Assembly: GCA_034437895.1 (NCBI GenBank)
Contig: DAOTTO010000562.1
Coordinates: 1-31,656 of the forward strand
Source: JANRLJ01 sp034437895
GTDB lineage: Bacteria; Chloroflexota; Anaerolineae; Aggregatilineales; Phototrophicaceae
DNA length: 31,656 nt
Reading direction: 5' to 3'
Shown here: positions 23,261 through 31,600 of the stretch, piece after piece
Position numbering within the stretch: position 1 is the first letter of the stretch
Layout: every line of letters begins with the position of its first letter
Made by a program: the position numbers and the translations under genes
The notes under the pieces: model-generated
Seen by the model: the letters and a program-made list of their open reading frames with translations, nothing else
The model's database searches: none
Told to the model about the DNA's origin: nothing

Positions 23261-23478
23261 GTGACTTTTGCGTTATTCTGTGTGATCCCATTCAAGACGT
23301 GGCTCAAGGTTTCGGCAACTTCTGAGAGATGCTTGCGTTCCTTAAGAATCAATCCTTTGCGTGCATATTCTGCCACTTCGCGGCTGAGTCCGCCTTTTAA
23401 AAGTGTTGCGATAGAATTTTCGGTGAGTATGATTAAGCCGTCGCGTAAATAAAGTATTTGGTTGTTATCCTCTGTCAT
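23257..23478 (-). CDS. Small protein of unknown function, convergent to the nuo unit
   Basis: This 73-residue reading frame begins MTEDNNQILYLRDGL and looks helical and soluble, with charged and Leu-rich segments (REVAEYARKGLILKERKHL). No motif or relative is recognised. A GTG start at 23496 would add six residues; ATG 23478 is preferred but has no strong ribosome binding site. Its stop overlaps that of the preceding plus-strand gene by two bases, a tight convergent arrangement. In its favour are the absence of another gene here and its balanced composition. Against it are its short length and lack of signals. The call is moderate. Confidence 0.5.
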   Translation of the reverse strand: MTEDNNQILYLRDGLIILTENSIATLLKGGLSREVAEYARKGLILKERKHLSEVAETLSHVLNGITQNNAKVT

Positions 23479-23541
23479 AATGCAATTCCAATCCACTAAA
23501 GTGAAGATGTTGTGTTTCTGCCCTTATTTTACCTAATCGGC

Positions 23542-23569
23542 TGGACATTTACTTCCAATTTTTTATGAA
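23542..23569 (+). promoter_or_regulatory. Possible promoter of the GT39-like gene
   Basis: TGGACA (23542-23547), a 16-base spacer and TATGAA (23564-23569) form a reasonable sigma-70 pair (five of six and four of six matches). It lies about 95 bases before the chosen start. The region is AT-rich, so chance matches are possible. Confidence 0.35.
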
Positions 23570-23599
23570 TTTTTGTGCTATGGATAGGGTGAAAATATC

Positions 23600-23644
23600 C
23601 CCTTGTGAAAGCCTACCTATGGCATTAGGCTTTTAATACAAGGG
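23600..23644 (+). promoter_or_regulatory. Long leader hairpin before the GT39-like gene
   Basis: AAAGCCTA (23608-23615) pairs perfectly with TAGGCTTT (23626-23633) around a 10-base loop. An outer stem, CCCTTGT (23600-23606) with ACAAGGG (23638-23644), closes it, leaving a small asymmetric bulge. The inner stem is followed by TTTTAAT, so it could also act as an attenuator. It ends about 20 bases before the chosen ATG 23664. Confidence 0.5.
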
Positions 23645-23663
23645 TATGAATGAGGCTGTATTT

Positions 23664-26444
23664 ATGCGTAAGGCGTATTTGCCGCTGGCGTTAGCGATTC
23701 TGTTAATGGCGGCGGTGCTGAGAATTTCTGGTCTTTATACCTATCCACCGGGGCCGCACTATGACGAAGGCGCGGAACTGCTGATTACGCGCAGCATCGC
23801 TTTCGGCGGCGCGAACTTGTTCCCGATTGCCAACAGCTATCAAGGCCGCGAAACCCTCTATCATTACCTGAATGCGCCTCTTCTCCGCTTTATCAAAGAC
23901 GACATTTTCACCCTCCAAATGACCAGTGTATTTTCGAATATGCTCACAGTCGCAGCCTCTATGACACTTGGTAGGCTGATGTTTCGCGGAAGACGCGGCC
24001 TCATCATCGGCTTGGCGATTGGCGTGATGATGACGATCTCGTTTCATCAGATTTATATCAGCCGTCAGGCGTTCAGGTCGGTACTGCTGCCATTATGTCA
24101 GGCCTTGTCGCTGTTGTTTTTATGGCGCGGATTAAATGCCTATCGTCGAGACTGGCTGTGGCTCATCTTAGGCGGGTTTTTTTCGGCGTTAGCGCTTTAT
24201 ACCTATATGGCATCGCGGTTATTTCCTCTGTGGTTAATCTTAGGCGGCACGGTGCTGCTTTTCGTAGATCGCGCTCAGTTTCGTAAACGGCTGCGTCAAG
24301 GCGCGATCTTTTTCGCGATATTAGGCATTACTGCTTTGCCGATGATCGATTATGCCTTGCGCCAGCCTGAAATCTTCTTGGGACGGCTGGCGGAAGTCAC
24401 AAATACTGGCACAGATGTGACGTTGATGGAAAGTATTCGCCTGCATCTGCGGATGTTTTTCATCGAAGGTGAACAGTATGTGCGCTACAACGATCCGGGA
24501 CGATCTTATTTTACACTGCCCGAAGGCTTATTTTTGCTGATTGGTCTGGTAGTGGCGGGTTGGCGATTAACACGACCTGGACGTGCTTCAGAACGTACAG
24601 CTTATTTTCTTGCGCTGCTTTCTCCTTTGATGGTGATTCCAAGCGTGATTTCGCTAGGTGGTTTACCGCCGAATTTCTTGCGGTCATTAGGGATGATGCC
24701 GCTGATTTTTGTGTTGGTCGCTGTCGGCTTTGAAGCGGTTTACGATGTTTTTAGGCAAATTCGTTTTAACGGTTCTTGGCAAAGTCGGGATGAGATGCCT
24801 TTGTTGGCGGCGTTCACGCTTGTGATTTTAGTCATCGGCAGTACTTTTGTGTCTCGCGCCTACTTCGATTGGGCAGGGCGGGCGGATTTATTTTATCAAT
24901 CGGATGGTGATCTTGCGGCGGCGGCGCAGTGGCTTCCGTCGCATGTTGATGCGGATACATTAGTTTACGTCGCGTCTTACCACCGTGAACATCCGACCAT
25001 CATCACAGGGTGGCGCGGCGAGGTGACATGGTTGGGGACAGACAGCTTGTTTTTGCCGCCACTTGGTAAAACCGGACTTTATATTTTTGCTCATGATGTG
25101 CAGATCACGCCGGAATGGTCAGCATGGCTTGATTCAGGCCAATTAAGCGATATTCCTCTCGGTGCGGATGCTACAGCCGCCTTTCGTGCTTTCCGCGTGT
25201 CTGGCGATGATTTGGCGGCACAAACGGAAAGTGTTGAGAGCGAGCAGGTTCATAATAATTTGATGACGCTCATGGGGCTTCATGCTGCGTCGATACCAGC
25301 CGGAACGCAAGGCGTAATCACGATGGATTGGCGGATTGACCAAGCCCCGCCTTATGCTCGTCTGCGCCCCATTTTAGAACTGCGAGATTCGATTGGAACG
25401 GTGTTAAGTACGTCCGATGCCTACTTGCTCGGCACAAATTACTGGCGACCCGGCGAACTGATGATGCAGCGCGTCCCGGTTGATGTGCCGATCGGTACCA
25501 TTCCGGGCGAATACGGTTTATATGCCACTTGGGTAGATCGAGATAGTGGAACGTATCTTGCGTATCAAGATGAAAGTGGGGCTTTTGCCGGGATTACGGC
25601 GCAAATCGGCAACGTTGAGGTCATTCGTCCCGATCATTTTTCTGCGCCGGATGTGTTGCCTATCACGATTCGCCAGCCTTTTGATGTTGCCGAAGGGGTG
25701 CGGTTGTTGGGATGGAATCCGCCACAGAATACCCGTCGCCCTGGCGAATCACTCAACCTTACGCTGTTTTGGCAAGCCGTACCCACCCAGAATGAACGCC
25801 AATCCGTTGCATTTGAAGCCGTTTTAGTCGGCGATTCCGAAACCGTGATTCAGCCTGAAGTGCCTGTTGGTGGGATGTATTCTGCCAGTCAATGGATCGG
25901 GGGTGAGCTTATTACCGCTCCCGTGCGCTGGCTGATCCCCCGCGAACAGCCAGCCGGAAGTTATGATATTGTCCTTCGCGTGAATGGACACGAAATCGCA
26001 TTGGGTACACTCGAAGTTGCTAGTTTGGCACGGGTTTTTGATGCGCCCTCAGTCGATGATGTCTTAGAAGCAACCTTGGACGAGTCGCTCCAACTCTATG
26101 GCTACACCACAAGCGCGGCCAGCGATGCATTCACGCTTGATCTAGTGTGGAAATCCTTACAGGACGTTTCTGAAGATTACACCGTATTTGTGCATGTTTT
26201 TGATGATACAGCTACGCGAATCGCCCAATATGATAGGATGCCTATCGCAAACACCTACCCTACATCGTTGTGGATGCGGGGAGAATATGTCATGGATCGC
26301 TATACGTTCAGCGGTTTGCCATCAGGCGATTATGTGTTGCATATTGGCCTTTATTTGCAAGCGAATGGGCAGCGCTTGAACGTAACCTCAGCAGAAAATC
26401 AACCGAATTATATCGAAATCCAAGTCCCAAATCCTTTTCCGTGA
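23664..26444 (+). CDS. GT39/RgtA-like membrane glycosyltransferase with tandem C-terminal beta domains
   Basis: The first about 400 residues of this 926-residue protein are polytopic. They begin with a membrane helix followed by YPPGPHYDEGAELL, where Asp34-Glu35 match the catalytic acidic pair in the first outer loop of the GT39/GT83 (PMT/ArnT/RgtA) group, which transfers sugars from polyprenyl-phosphate donors outside the membrane. After the last helix (about 382-402) comes a long extracytoplasmic region. This includes three stretches that read as related beta-sandwich units (about 545-650, 675-790, 810-920), each with an R-P-G-E or M-R-G-E motif and an endings like PGEYGLY, AGSYDIVL and SGDYVLHIGLY. 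An ATG at 23646 is in frame, but GAGG (23650-23653) favours 23664. Donor and acceptor cannot be predicted. Confidence 0.82.
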   Translation: MRKAYLPLALAILLMAAVLRISGLYTYPPGPHYDEGAELLITRSIAFGGANLFPIANSYQGRETLYHYLNAPLLRFIKDDIFTLQMTSVFSNMLTVAASMTLGRLMFRGRRGLIIGLAIGVMMTISFHQIYISRQAFRSVLLPLCQALSLLFLWRGLNAYRRDWLWLILGGFFSALALYTYMASRLFPLWLILGGTVLLFVDRAQFRKRLRQGAIFFAILGITALPMIDYALRQPEIFLGRLAEVTNTGTDVTLMESIRLHLRMFFIEGEQYVRYNDPGRSYFTLPEGLFLLIGLVVAGWRLTRPGRASERTAYFLALLSPLMVIPSVISLGGLPPNFLRSLGMMPLIFVLVAVGFEAVYDVFRQIRFNGSWQSRDEMPLLAAFTLVILVIGSTFVSRAYFDWAGRADLFYQSDGDLAAAAQWLPSHVDADTLVYVASYHREHPTIITGWRGEVTWLGTDSLFLPPLGKTGLYIFAHDVQITPEWSAWLDSGQLSDIPLGADATAAFRAFRVSGDDLAAQTESVESEQVHNNLMTLMGLHAASIPAGTQGVITMDWRIDQAPPYARLRPILELRDSIGTVLSTSDAYLLGTNYWRPGELMMQRVPVDVPIGTIPGEYGLYATWVDRDSGTYLAYQDESGAFAGITAQIGNVEVIRPDHFSAPDVLPITIRQPFDVAEGVRLLGWNPPQNTRRPGESLNLTLFWQAVPTQNERQSVAFEAVLVGDSETVIQPEVPVGGMYSASQWIGGELITAPVRWLIPREQPAGSYDIVLRVNGHEIALGTLEVASLARVFDAPSVDDVLEATLDESLQLYGYTTSAASDAFTLDLVWKSLQDVSEDYTVFVHVFDDTATRIAQYDRMPIANTYPTSLWMRGEYVMDRYTFSGLPSGDYVLHIGLYLQANGQRLNVTSAENQPNYIEIQVPNPFP

Positions 26445-26456
26445 GTGCAAAGTCGC

Positions 26457-26462
26457 TATAAT
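26457..26462 (+). promoter_or_regulatory. TATAAT -10 element before the FHA gene
   Basis: A perfect TATAAT lies 13 bases after the stop of the preceding gene. The best -35 at 16-17 bases is TTTTCC or CTTTTC, which is poor. Transcription would start near 26469, ahead of the GGAGGG ribosome binding site at 26494-26499. An activator-dependent or weak promoter is possible. Confidence 0.45.
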
Positions 26463-26506
26463 CAAGGTTAGTTTTCATCATATGGATTGTTACGGAGGGA
26501 TGTAAG

Positions 26507-26893
26507 TTGTTTAAACAGGGAATGCAGGCCAATGGCGTTCTTGAACTACGGATTATCCGCGATGGCGTTTTGACGGATACCAGAGCGCCCGATTATCGTG
26601 TTTCCGTACCGGGTGTTGAGGCCTATGTTATTGGCCGCACCGATAGCAACAGCAGTTATGAACCGGATATTGATTTAGCCGCACACGGCGCACAAGAGCG
26701 CGGTGTCTCGCGTCGTCATGCTGTGTTGGTGCGTTATAAAGGCTTGGTGCAAATTATTGATCTTGATTCAGTCAATGGGACATTTATTAACAGCAAACGT
26801 TTATCTCCGCAGATTCCATATAACCTAAATTCAGGAGATCGCTTGAGTTTAGCAAATCTTGATCTACTCATAACACGCATGGTTGCGAAGTAA
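26507..26893 (+). CDS. FHA-domain protein with TTG start
   Basis: This 128-residue protein is essentially one forkhead-associated domain, which binds phosphothreonine peptides. The FHA hallmarks are present: Gly43-Arg44 (YVIGRTD), Ser68-Arg69-Arg70-His71 (GVSRRHAVL), and Asn90-Gly91-Thr92 (SVNGTFINSKRL). There is no membrane segment or second domain, so it is a small cytoplasmic phosphopeptide reader or scaffold. No Ser/Thr kinase gene is in the window to suggest a partner. The start is TTG 26507, which has GGAGGG seven bases upstream. The first ATG (26522) would drop five residues and has a badly placed ribosome binding site. Confidence 0.88.
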   Translation: MFKQGMQANGVLELRIIRDGVLTDTRAPDYRVSVPGVEAYVIGRTDSNSSYEPDIDLAAHGAQERGVSRRHAVLVRYKGLVQIIDLDSVNGTFINSKRLSPQIPYNLNSGDRLSLANLDLLITRMVAK

Positions 26894-26903
26894 CTCACGA
26901 AAA

Positions 26904-26931
26904 ATTAATGTAGAATATAGGCTACATTAAT
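26904..26931. promoter_or_regulatory. Perfect 10-bp inverted repeat, likely MarR operator
   Basis: ATTAATGTAG (26904-26913) and CTACATTAAT (26922-26931) are perfect inverted repeats with an 8-base spacer, 26 bases before a MarR-type regulator gene. AT-rich palindromes of this size just upstream are typical of MarR autoregulatory operators. TAGAAT (26911-26916) and TATAGA (26944-26949) are -10 candidates inside and after it. No T run follows the stem, so a terminator for the FHA gene is less likely. Confidence 0.65.
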
Positions 26932-26957
26932 AAAATCTGTTACTATAGATCACTATT

Positions 26958-27410
26958 ATGATGGAACAAACACACACCCTACGATTTGATGGTTCTGTTT
27001 GGTGCAACCTTGATGTTGCCTTACGGAGCGTAGACCAATTTTATCGGCAATTTTTGCGACCTGCGGGCTTAACGGTGATCGAATGGTATATCCTTCGGGC
27101 ATTGTTTGAGCGCGACGGTCAACACGCATCCGAACTGGCTCGCGCAGTGGGACGGGCAGCGACTTCATTTACGCCTAATCTCGATAAGCTCCAAGACAAG
27201 GGCTTGATTGAGCGTCGCCCTGATGAAACAGATCGCCGTGCAGTACGCATTTACTTGAAGGATAACGCTCAAGGATTACGCAGTGAGGTTTTAGAGAGCG
27301 CTCGGCTGATCGACGAAAAAATTCGCCAGATGTTTCCTCCAGGTGATTTCGAGACATTTCAGTTAGTGCTGAATAATTTACAGAACCTGATCCAAGAACC
27401 TAGCGAATAG
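26958..27410 (+). CDS. MarR-family transcriptional regulator
   Basis: This 150-residue winged helix-turn-helix regulator has the MarR layout. N-terminal dimerisation helices (10-35) are followed by the DNA-binding part: GLTVIEWYILRALFERDG, then HASELARAVGRAATSFTPNLDKLQDKGLIER in pieces, then the wing DETDRRAVRIYL with the conserved Asp92, Arg93 and Arg97. C-terminal dimer helices complete it. Such proteins usually repress their own gene and a neighbour and are released by small aromatic or oxidising ligands. The inverted repeat at 26904-26931 is the probable target. A second ATG at 26961 is equally possible and no good ribosome binding site is visible. It is convergent with the macro-domain gene, one base apart. 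Confidence 0.9.
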   Translation: MMEQTHTLRFDGSVWCNLDVALRSVDQFYRQFLRPAGLTVIEWYILRALFERDGQHASELARAVGRAATSFTPNLDKLQDKGLIERRPDETDRRAVRIYLKDNAQGLRSEVLESARLIDEKIRQMFPPGDFETFQLVLNNLQNLIQEPSE

Positions 27411-27411
27411 T

Positions 27412-27993
27412 CTAGGTCTGGAGATAGGTTAAATCGTCGCGCTGTGCAGCTAACTCAGCCAGCGCGTCGATGAAATTTTCAAGTACGGGTTCGGTAAACA
27501 AGACAAAGCGGACTAACTTAATCTGATCGTGTTCCGAGAGAAAATCAAAGGTTGTTTGGAGCGCAATCGTCGCGGCTTCTACCAGTGGATACCCATAAAT
27601 CCCCGTGCTGATGGCGGGAAAGGCAATCGTCTCTATTCCGTTTTCGACAGCAATTTCTAGGCTGCGCCGATAAGCGCTGGCTAAAAGCCGTGCTACCGAG
27701 TCGTCACCTTTGCGGTAAATGGGGCCAACCGCATGGATGATATATTTGGCAGGGAGTTTGTAGGCTTTGCTGATTTTAGCGTTGCCTGTTTCACAGCCGC
27801 CAAGTGTGCGCGTTTCTGCGAGGAGTTCTGGCCCTGCCGCACGATGGATAGACCCATCGACACCGCCGCCGCCTAATAGTGAGGAATTCGCGGCATTGAC
27901 TATGGCATCAACCGCCTGTCTCGTAATATCACCCTTGATAAGTTCAAGTTCCGTCCGGTTAATTTTGACGCGGGTATTTTCTTGAGGTGTCAT
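27412..27993 (-). CDS. Macro-domain protein (MacroD/YmdB-like ADP-ribose hydrolase)
   Basis: This 193-residue protein is a single macro domain with the MacroD-type motifs. These are GDIT (21-24), DAIVNAANSSLLGGGGVDG (29-47, ADP-ribose-binding Asn and Gly-rich loop), IHRAAGPEL, and FPAISTGIYGYP (125-136). Members remove ADP-ribose from proteins or deacetylate O-acetyl-ADP-ribose. All motif residues look intact, so it should be active and cytoplasmic. The ATG at 27993 is the only good start; no strong ribosome binding site precedes it. It is transcribed against the MarR gene, and the 155-base gap on its 5' side separates it from the divergent YbaK gene. Confidence 0.92.
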   Translation of the reverse strand: MTPQENTRVKINRTELELIKGDITRQAVDAIVNAANSSLLGGGGVDGSIHRAAGPELLAETRTLGGCETGNAKISKAYKLPAKYIIHAVGPIYRKGDDSVARLLASAYRRSLEIAVENGIETIAFPAISTGIYGYPLVEAATIALQTTFDFLSEHDQIKLVRFVLFTEPVLENFIDALAELAAQRDDLTYLQT

Positions 27994-28148
27994 AGATTTT
28001 AGGATATGTCATACTTTGGGCTAAAGATAAATTACGATGAAGGTGTTAGGGCTAATTTTAAGATTCAATCGCTAACTATGGCACGAATTTTAATCTAACG
28101 CAAACTCATGTCAACACTTAACACGCGCCATCAAATCAGGAGGCTCTC

Positions 28149-28640
28149 ATGGAATCATTGACTACGGCAGACGTTCAAAATGCTTTGGAACGCTTGAATC
28201 TTGATGTAAAAATACAGACTTTTGAGGCTTCTACAGCCACTTCACAGCAGGCGGCGGATGCAATTGGGTGCGAACTAGGACAGATTGTAAAGAGCCTAGC
28301 TTTTATCATTGATGAGCAGCCGATTTTAGTCCTTGCCAGCGGCGATCAGCGCATTGACGACAAAAAGCTGGCTGCCATGTTTAACGTCGGGCGTAAAAAA
28401 GTTAAAACGGCGACACCGGAGGAATGTGTGTCGATTTATGGCTATGCGCCGGGTGGTGTGCCACCTTTTGGACATCGCACCAGCGGATTGTCTACTTATT
28501 TGGATGATTCCTTGCAGCGCTATAAGCAGCTTTATGCCGCAGGGGGTTCGTCTAACGCGATTTTCCCGTTGACTTTAGCACAGCTTGTTGCGGCGACAGG
28601 CGCACAATTCGCCGATGTCAAACGCGAGGCGGCTGTCTAA
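28149..28640 (+). CDS. YbaK/EbsC-family aminoacyl-tRNA deacylase
   Basis: This 163-residue protein belongs to the YbaK/ProX editing family, which hydrolyses misacylated tRNAs such as Cys-tRNAPro in trans. The conserved lysine lies in GQIVKSLAFI (Lys48), and the later GGVPPFGH (102-109) is the second family signature. Length is normal for a stand-alone deacylase. The exact tRNA specificity cannot be set from the sequence. AGGAGG (28139-28144) lies five bases before ATG 28149. The 155-base gap upstream (27994-28148) has no gene and no promoter I would defend. The stop is one base from the convergent mfd stop, with no hairpin between them. Confidence 0.92.
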   Translation: MESLTTADVQNALERLNLDVKIQTFEASTATSQQAADAIGCELGQIVKSLAFIIDEQPILVLASGDQRIDDKKLAAMFNVGRKKVKTATPEECVSIYGYAPGGVPPFGHRTSGLSTYLDDSLQRYKQLYAAGGSSNAIFPLTLAQLVAATGAQFADVKREAAV

Positions 28641-28641
28641 T

Positions 28642-31600
28642 TTATAACCCGCCACCTATATCTACCCTTACGCGCAGCCCTTCCCCCAAATCACGCAGCA
28701 TATCACGCAGGCGCGACTTCCAGAGCGCCGTAATTGGGAGGGTTACCGCCGTCCGTGAGACTTCGACATCATCGCCGAGTTTCTGTTCTAAAGCCGCCCG
28801 GTTTACCTCACCTAAATAAGGCAGTTTAATTTGAACCTGCCGATCACGCGCCATAACGTGTGTGGCGTTGGCGGCCTGTGCCAAGAGTTTGACCTCAATT
28901 TGATACAGCAACCCCTCAACCGCTGTCGGAAGCTGCCCAAAACGATCCCGAAGTTCGTCGCGGATGGCTGCCACCTCTTGCTGGCTCGTTAATCCTCCGA
29001 TGCGCCGATAAATTTGTAATCGCAGCGCCATTTCGGGTATCCAATCGGCAGGCAGATAAGCTGGCAGCGGCAAATCGATCACAATGCCAACCGTTGCCGA
29101 TGCAACTGGTGGCGCATCATCACTGCTGCCTTTTAAGTTGCGAACAGATTGCGTCAACATTTGTGTATAGAGATGCAGCCCGATAGCGGCAACATGCCCA
29201 GTTTGGCGGGTGCTGAGGATGTCCCCAGCACCACGAATCTCTAAATCGCGCATGGCGATTTGATAACCTGAGCCTAAACTGCTGTTTTCTGCCAGCGTAT
29301 CTAACCGAGCGCGGGCTTCTTCCGTCAGGCGGCGGGTGCCTCCATGAAAGAAAAACGCATAAGCCTGCTGTGCGCTACGCCCGACGCGCCCACGCAATTG
29401 ATAAAGCTGCGCCATGCCGAAGATGTCCGCACGATCCACAATCAGCGTATTGGCGTTTGGGATGTCAATGCCGTTTTCGATAATCGAGGTGCAGAGCAGA
29501 ATATCATATTCCCCGCGCCCAAAAGCCGTCATCACGCCCTCAAGCTGACGCTCGTGCATCTGCCCATGCCCGACGACAATCCGTGCCTCTGGCACGATTT
29601 CTTCTAATTTGTCGCGCAGGTTCTCAATCGTGCGGATGCGGTTATGCACGACGAAGATTTGCCCGTCACGTTCCAGTTCCCGCAAAATCGCCTGACGCAG
29701 CAGTTTTTCATCAAATTGCCCCACATGGGTGATGATGGGCAAGCGTTCTTCCGGCGGCGTTTGAATCATGCTGATGTCGCGCACACCTGTCATACTCATG
29801 TAGAGGGTGCGCGGAATCGGTGTTGCCGTCAGTGTGAGGACATCCACCTGAGTGCGTAGTTTCTTAAAATGTTCTTTTTGCTTAACACCAAAGCGCTGTT
29901 CCTCATCAATGATGACTAAACCAAGATTCTTAAGTTGAATATCCTCCGACAGGATGCGATGTGTGCCGATAATGACATCAATTTCGCCGGAAGCCAGTTT
30001 CGGGATGACCAGGTTTTGTTCTTCTTTGGTGCGGAAGCGCGACATCATCTCCACCATCAGCGGAAAGGGAGAGAGTCGGCTGCTAAAGGTCTCATAATGC
30101 TGTTGGGCTAATACGGTGGTTGGCACGAGGACGGCGACCTGCTTGCCATCCATGACGGCTTTAAACGCCGCTCGGAGTGCGACTTCGGTTTTGCCATAAC
30201 CCACGTCGCCACAGATCAACCGATCCATTGGATGCGCTGCTTCCATATCGGCTTTGACTTCGCGGACAGCTTTTAGCTGGTCATCCGTTTCCACAAATGG
30301 GAACGCTGCTTCCAGTTCATGCTGCCAATGCGTATCCGGTTGGAAGGCATAACCCGCCGCTTCGGCACGTTCCGCATAGAGCGCTAGTAAATTTTTTGCC
30401 TCGTCTTCGATGGCTTTTCCGGCGCGAGTGCGGGTGCGCGTCCAATCCGGTTGCCCCAGCTTATTTAACGCAGGGGGATGATCGTCCGCGCCAACATAAC
30501 GGGTCAGGCGGTCAGCTTGATGAATCGGCACGAACAGCGTATCAGTGCCGTCATACTGGACGATGAGATATTCACGCTCGTTACCTTCTACTGTGCGATG
30601 CCGCATCCCATCGAATTTGCCGATGCCATAATCGACATGCACGACGAAATCACCCGCTTTCCAATCGGCATAATCGGCTTCCGGCAGGCGTGAGCGTTTA
30701 GGTGCTTTGCTGCGGCGTGGCTCAGGCCGATTCCAGCCAAAAATTTCCGCGTCGGTCAATAAATGAGCGCGGATCCCTTCATCGGTTTGCAGCGTCCAGC
30801 CTTCTTGCAGCACCCCATTTACAAAAACCAGCGATTCCTCGCTTGGGACATCGGTAAGATCATTGACGGTGGGGATAAAACCTGACGAATCTTGCTCGTA
30901 CCACAATTCTGTTAAGCGGACGGCCTGCTGCGTGACGACGATCACCCGCCCGCCTTTAGAGCGCAAGTCGCGCAGACGGGTGAGCATGGGGCGCAGTTGT
31001 CCGCCATAACGCTCGCCGGATGTGAAAAGCGTATTCAGCGTTTGCAGAGAAGGGTCATTTGTCGCAGTGAAATCGGCGGCATTCGTTAATTCGATGACGG
31101 TGCGTTCTCGCAGCGCGGCTTCCAATGTGTCCCAATCGACAAAAGGCTGCGGATGATCGGGGGCGATTTGCCCGGATTTAAGCTGTTCTTCGTAGGCTTT
31201 ATAAGCATGATCGGTGATTTCGTCCACGCTGGCGCGGAGATCATCCCAATCCTCGACGACGATCAGCGTATTTTGTGGTGCGTAATCAAGCAAGCTGATC
31301 GGGTTTGGATACATAAACGGGATATAATGTTCGAGATAGGCAAAAGCGCTGCCAGAAGCCAATGACTCGGCATCCATCGCGGCGCTGGTCATGTCATCCT
31401 GAGCAGGCTGTAGACTCTTGAACCACTCATCTAAATACGCCGCGACCTGCTGACCTTGACTCGGCATTGCTTCCCGTGCCGGAGTGATCGCCACCCGCTG
31501 AATTTGGCCTTCGGAGCGTTGGGTCGAAACTTCAAAGCGGCGCAGACTGTCGATTTCGTCGTCAAAAAATTCGATGCGCGTCGGTTGTGTGGCTGCAATC

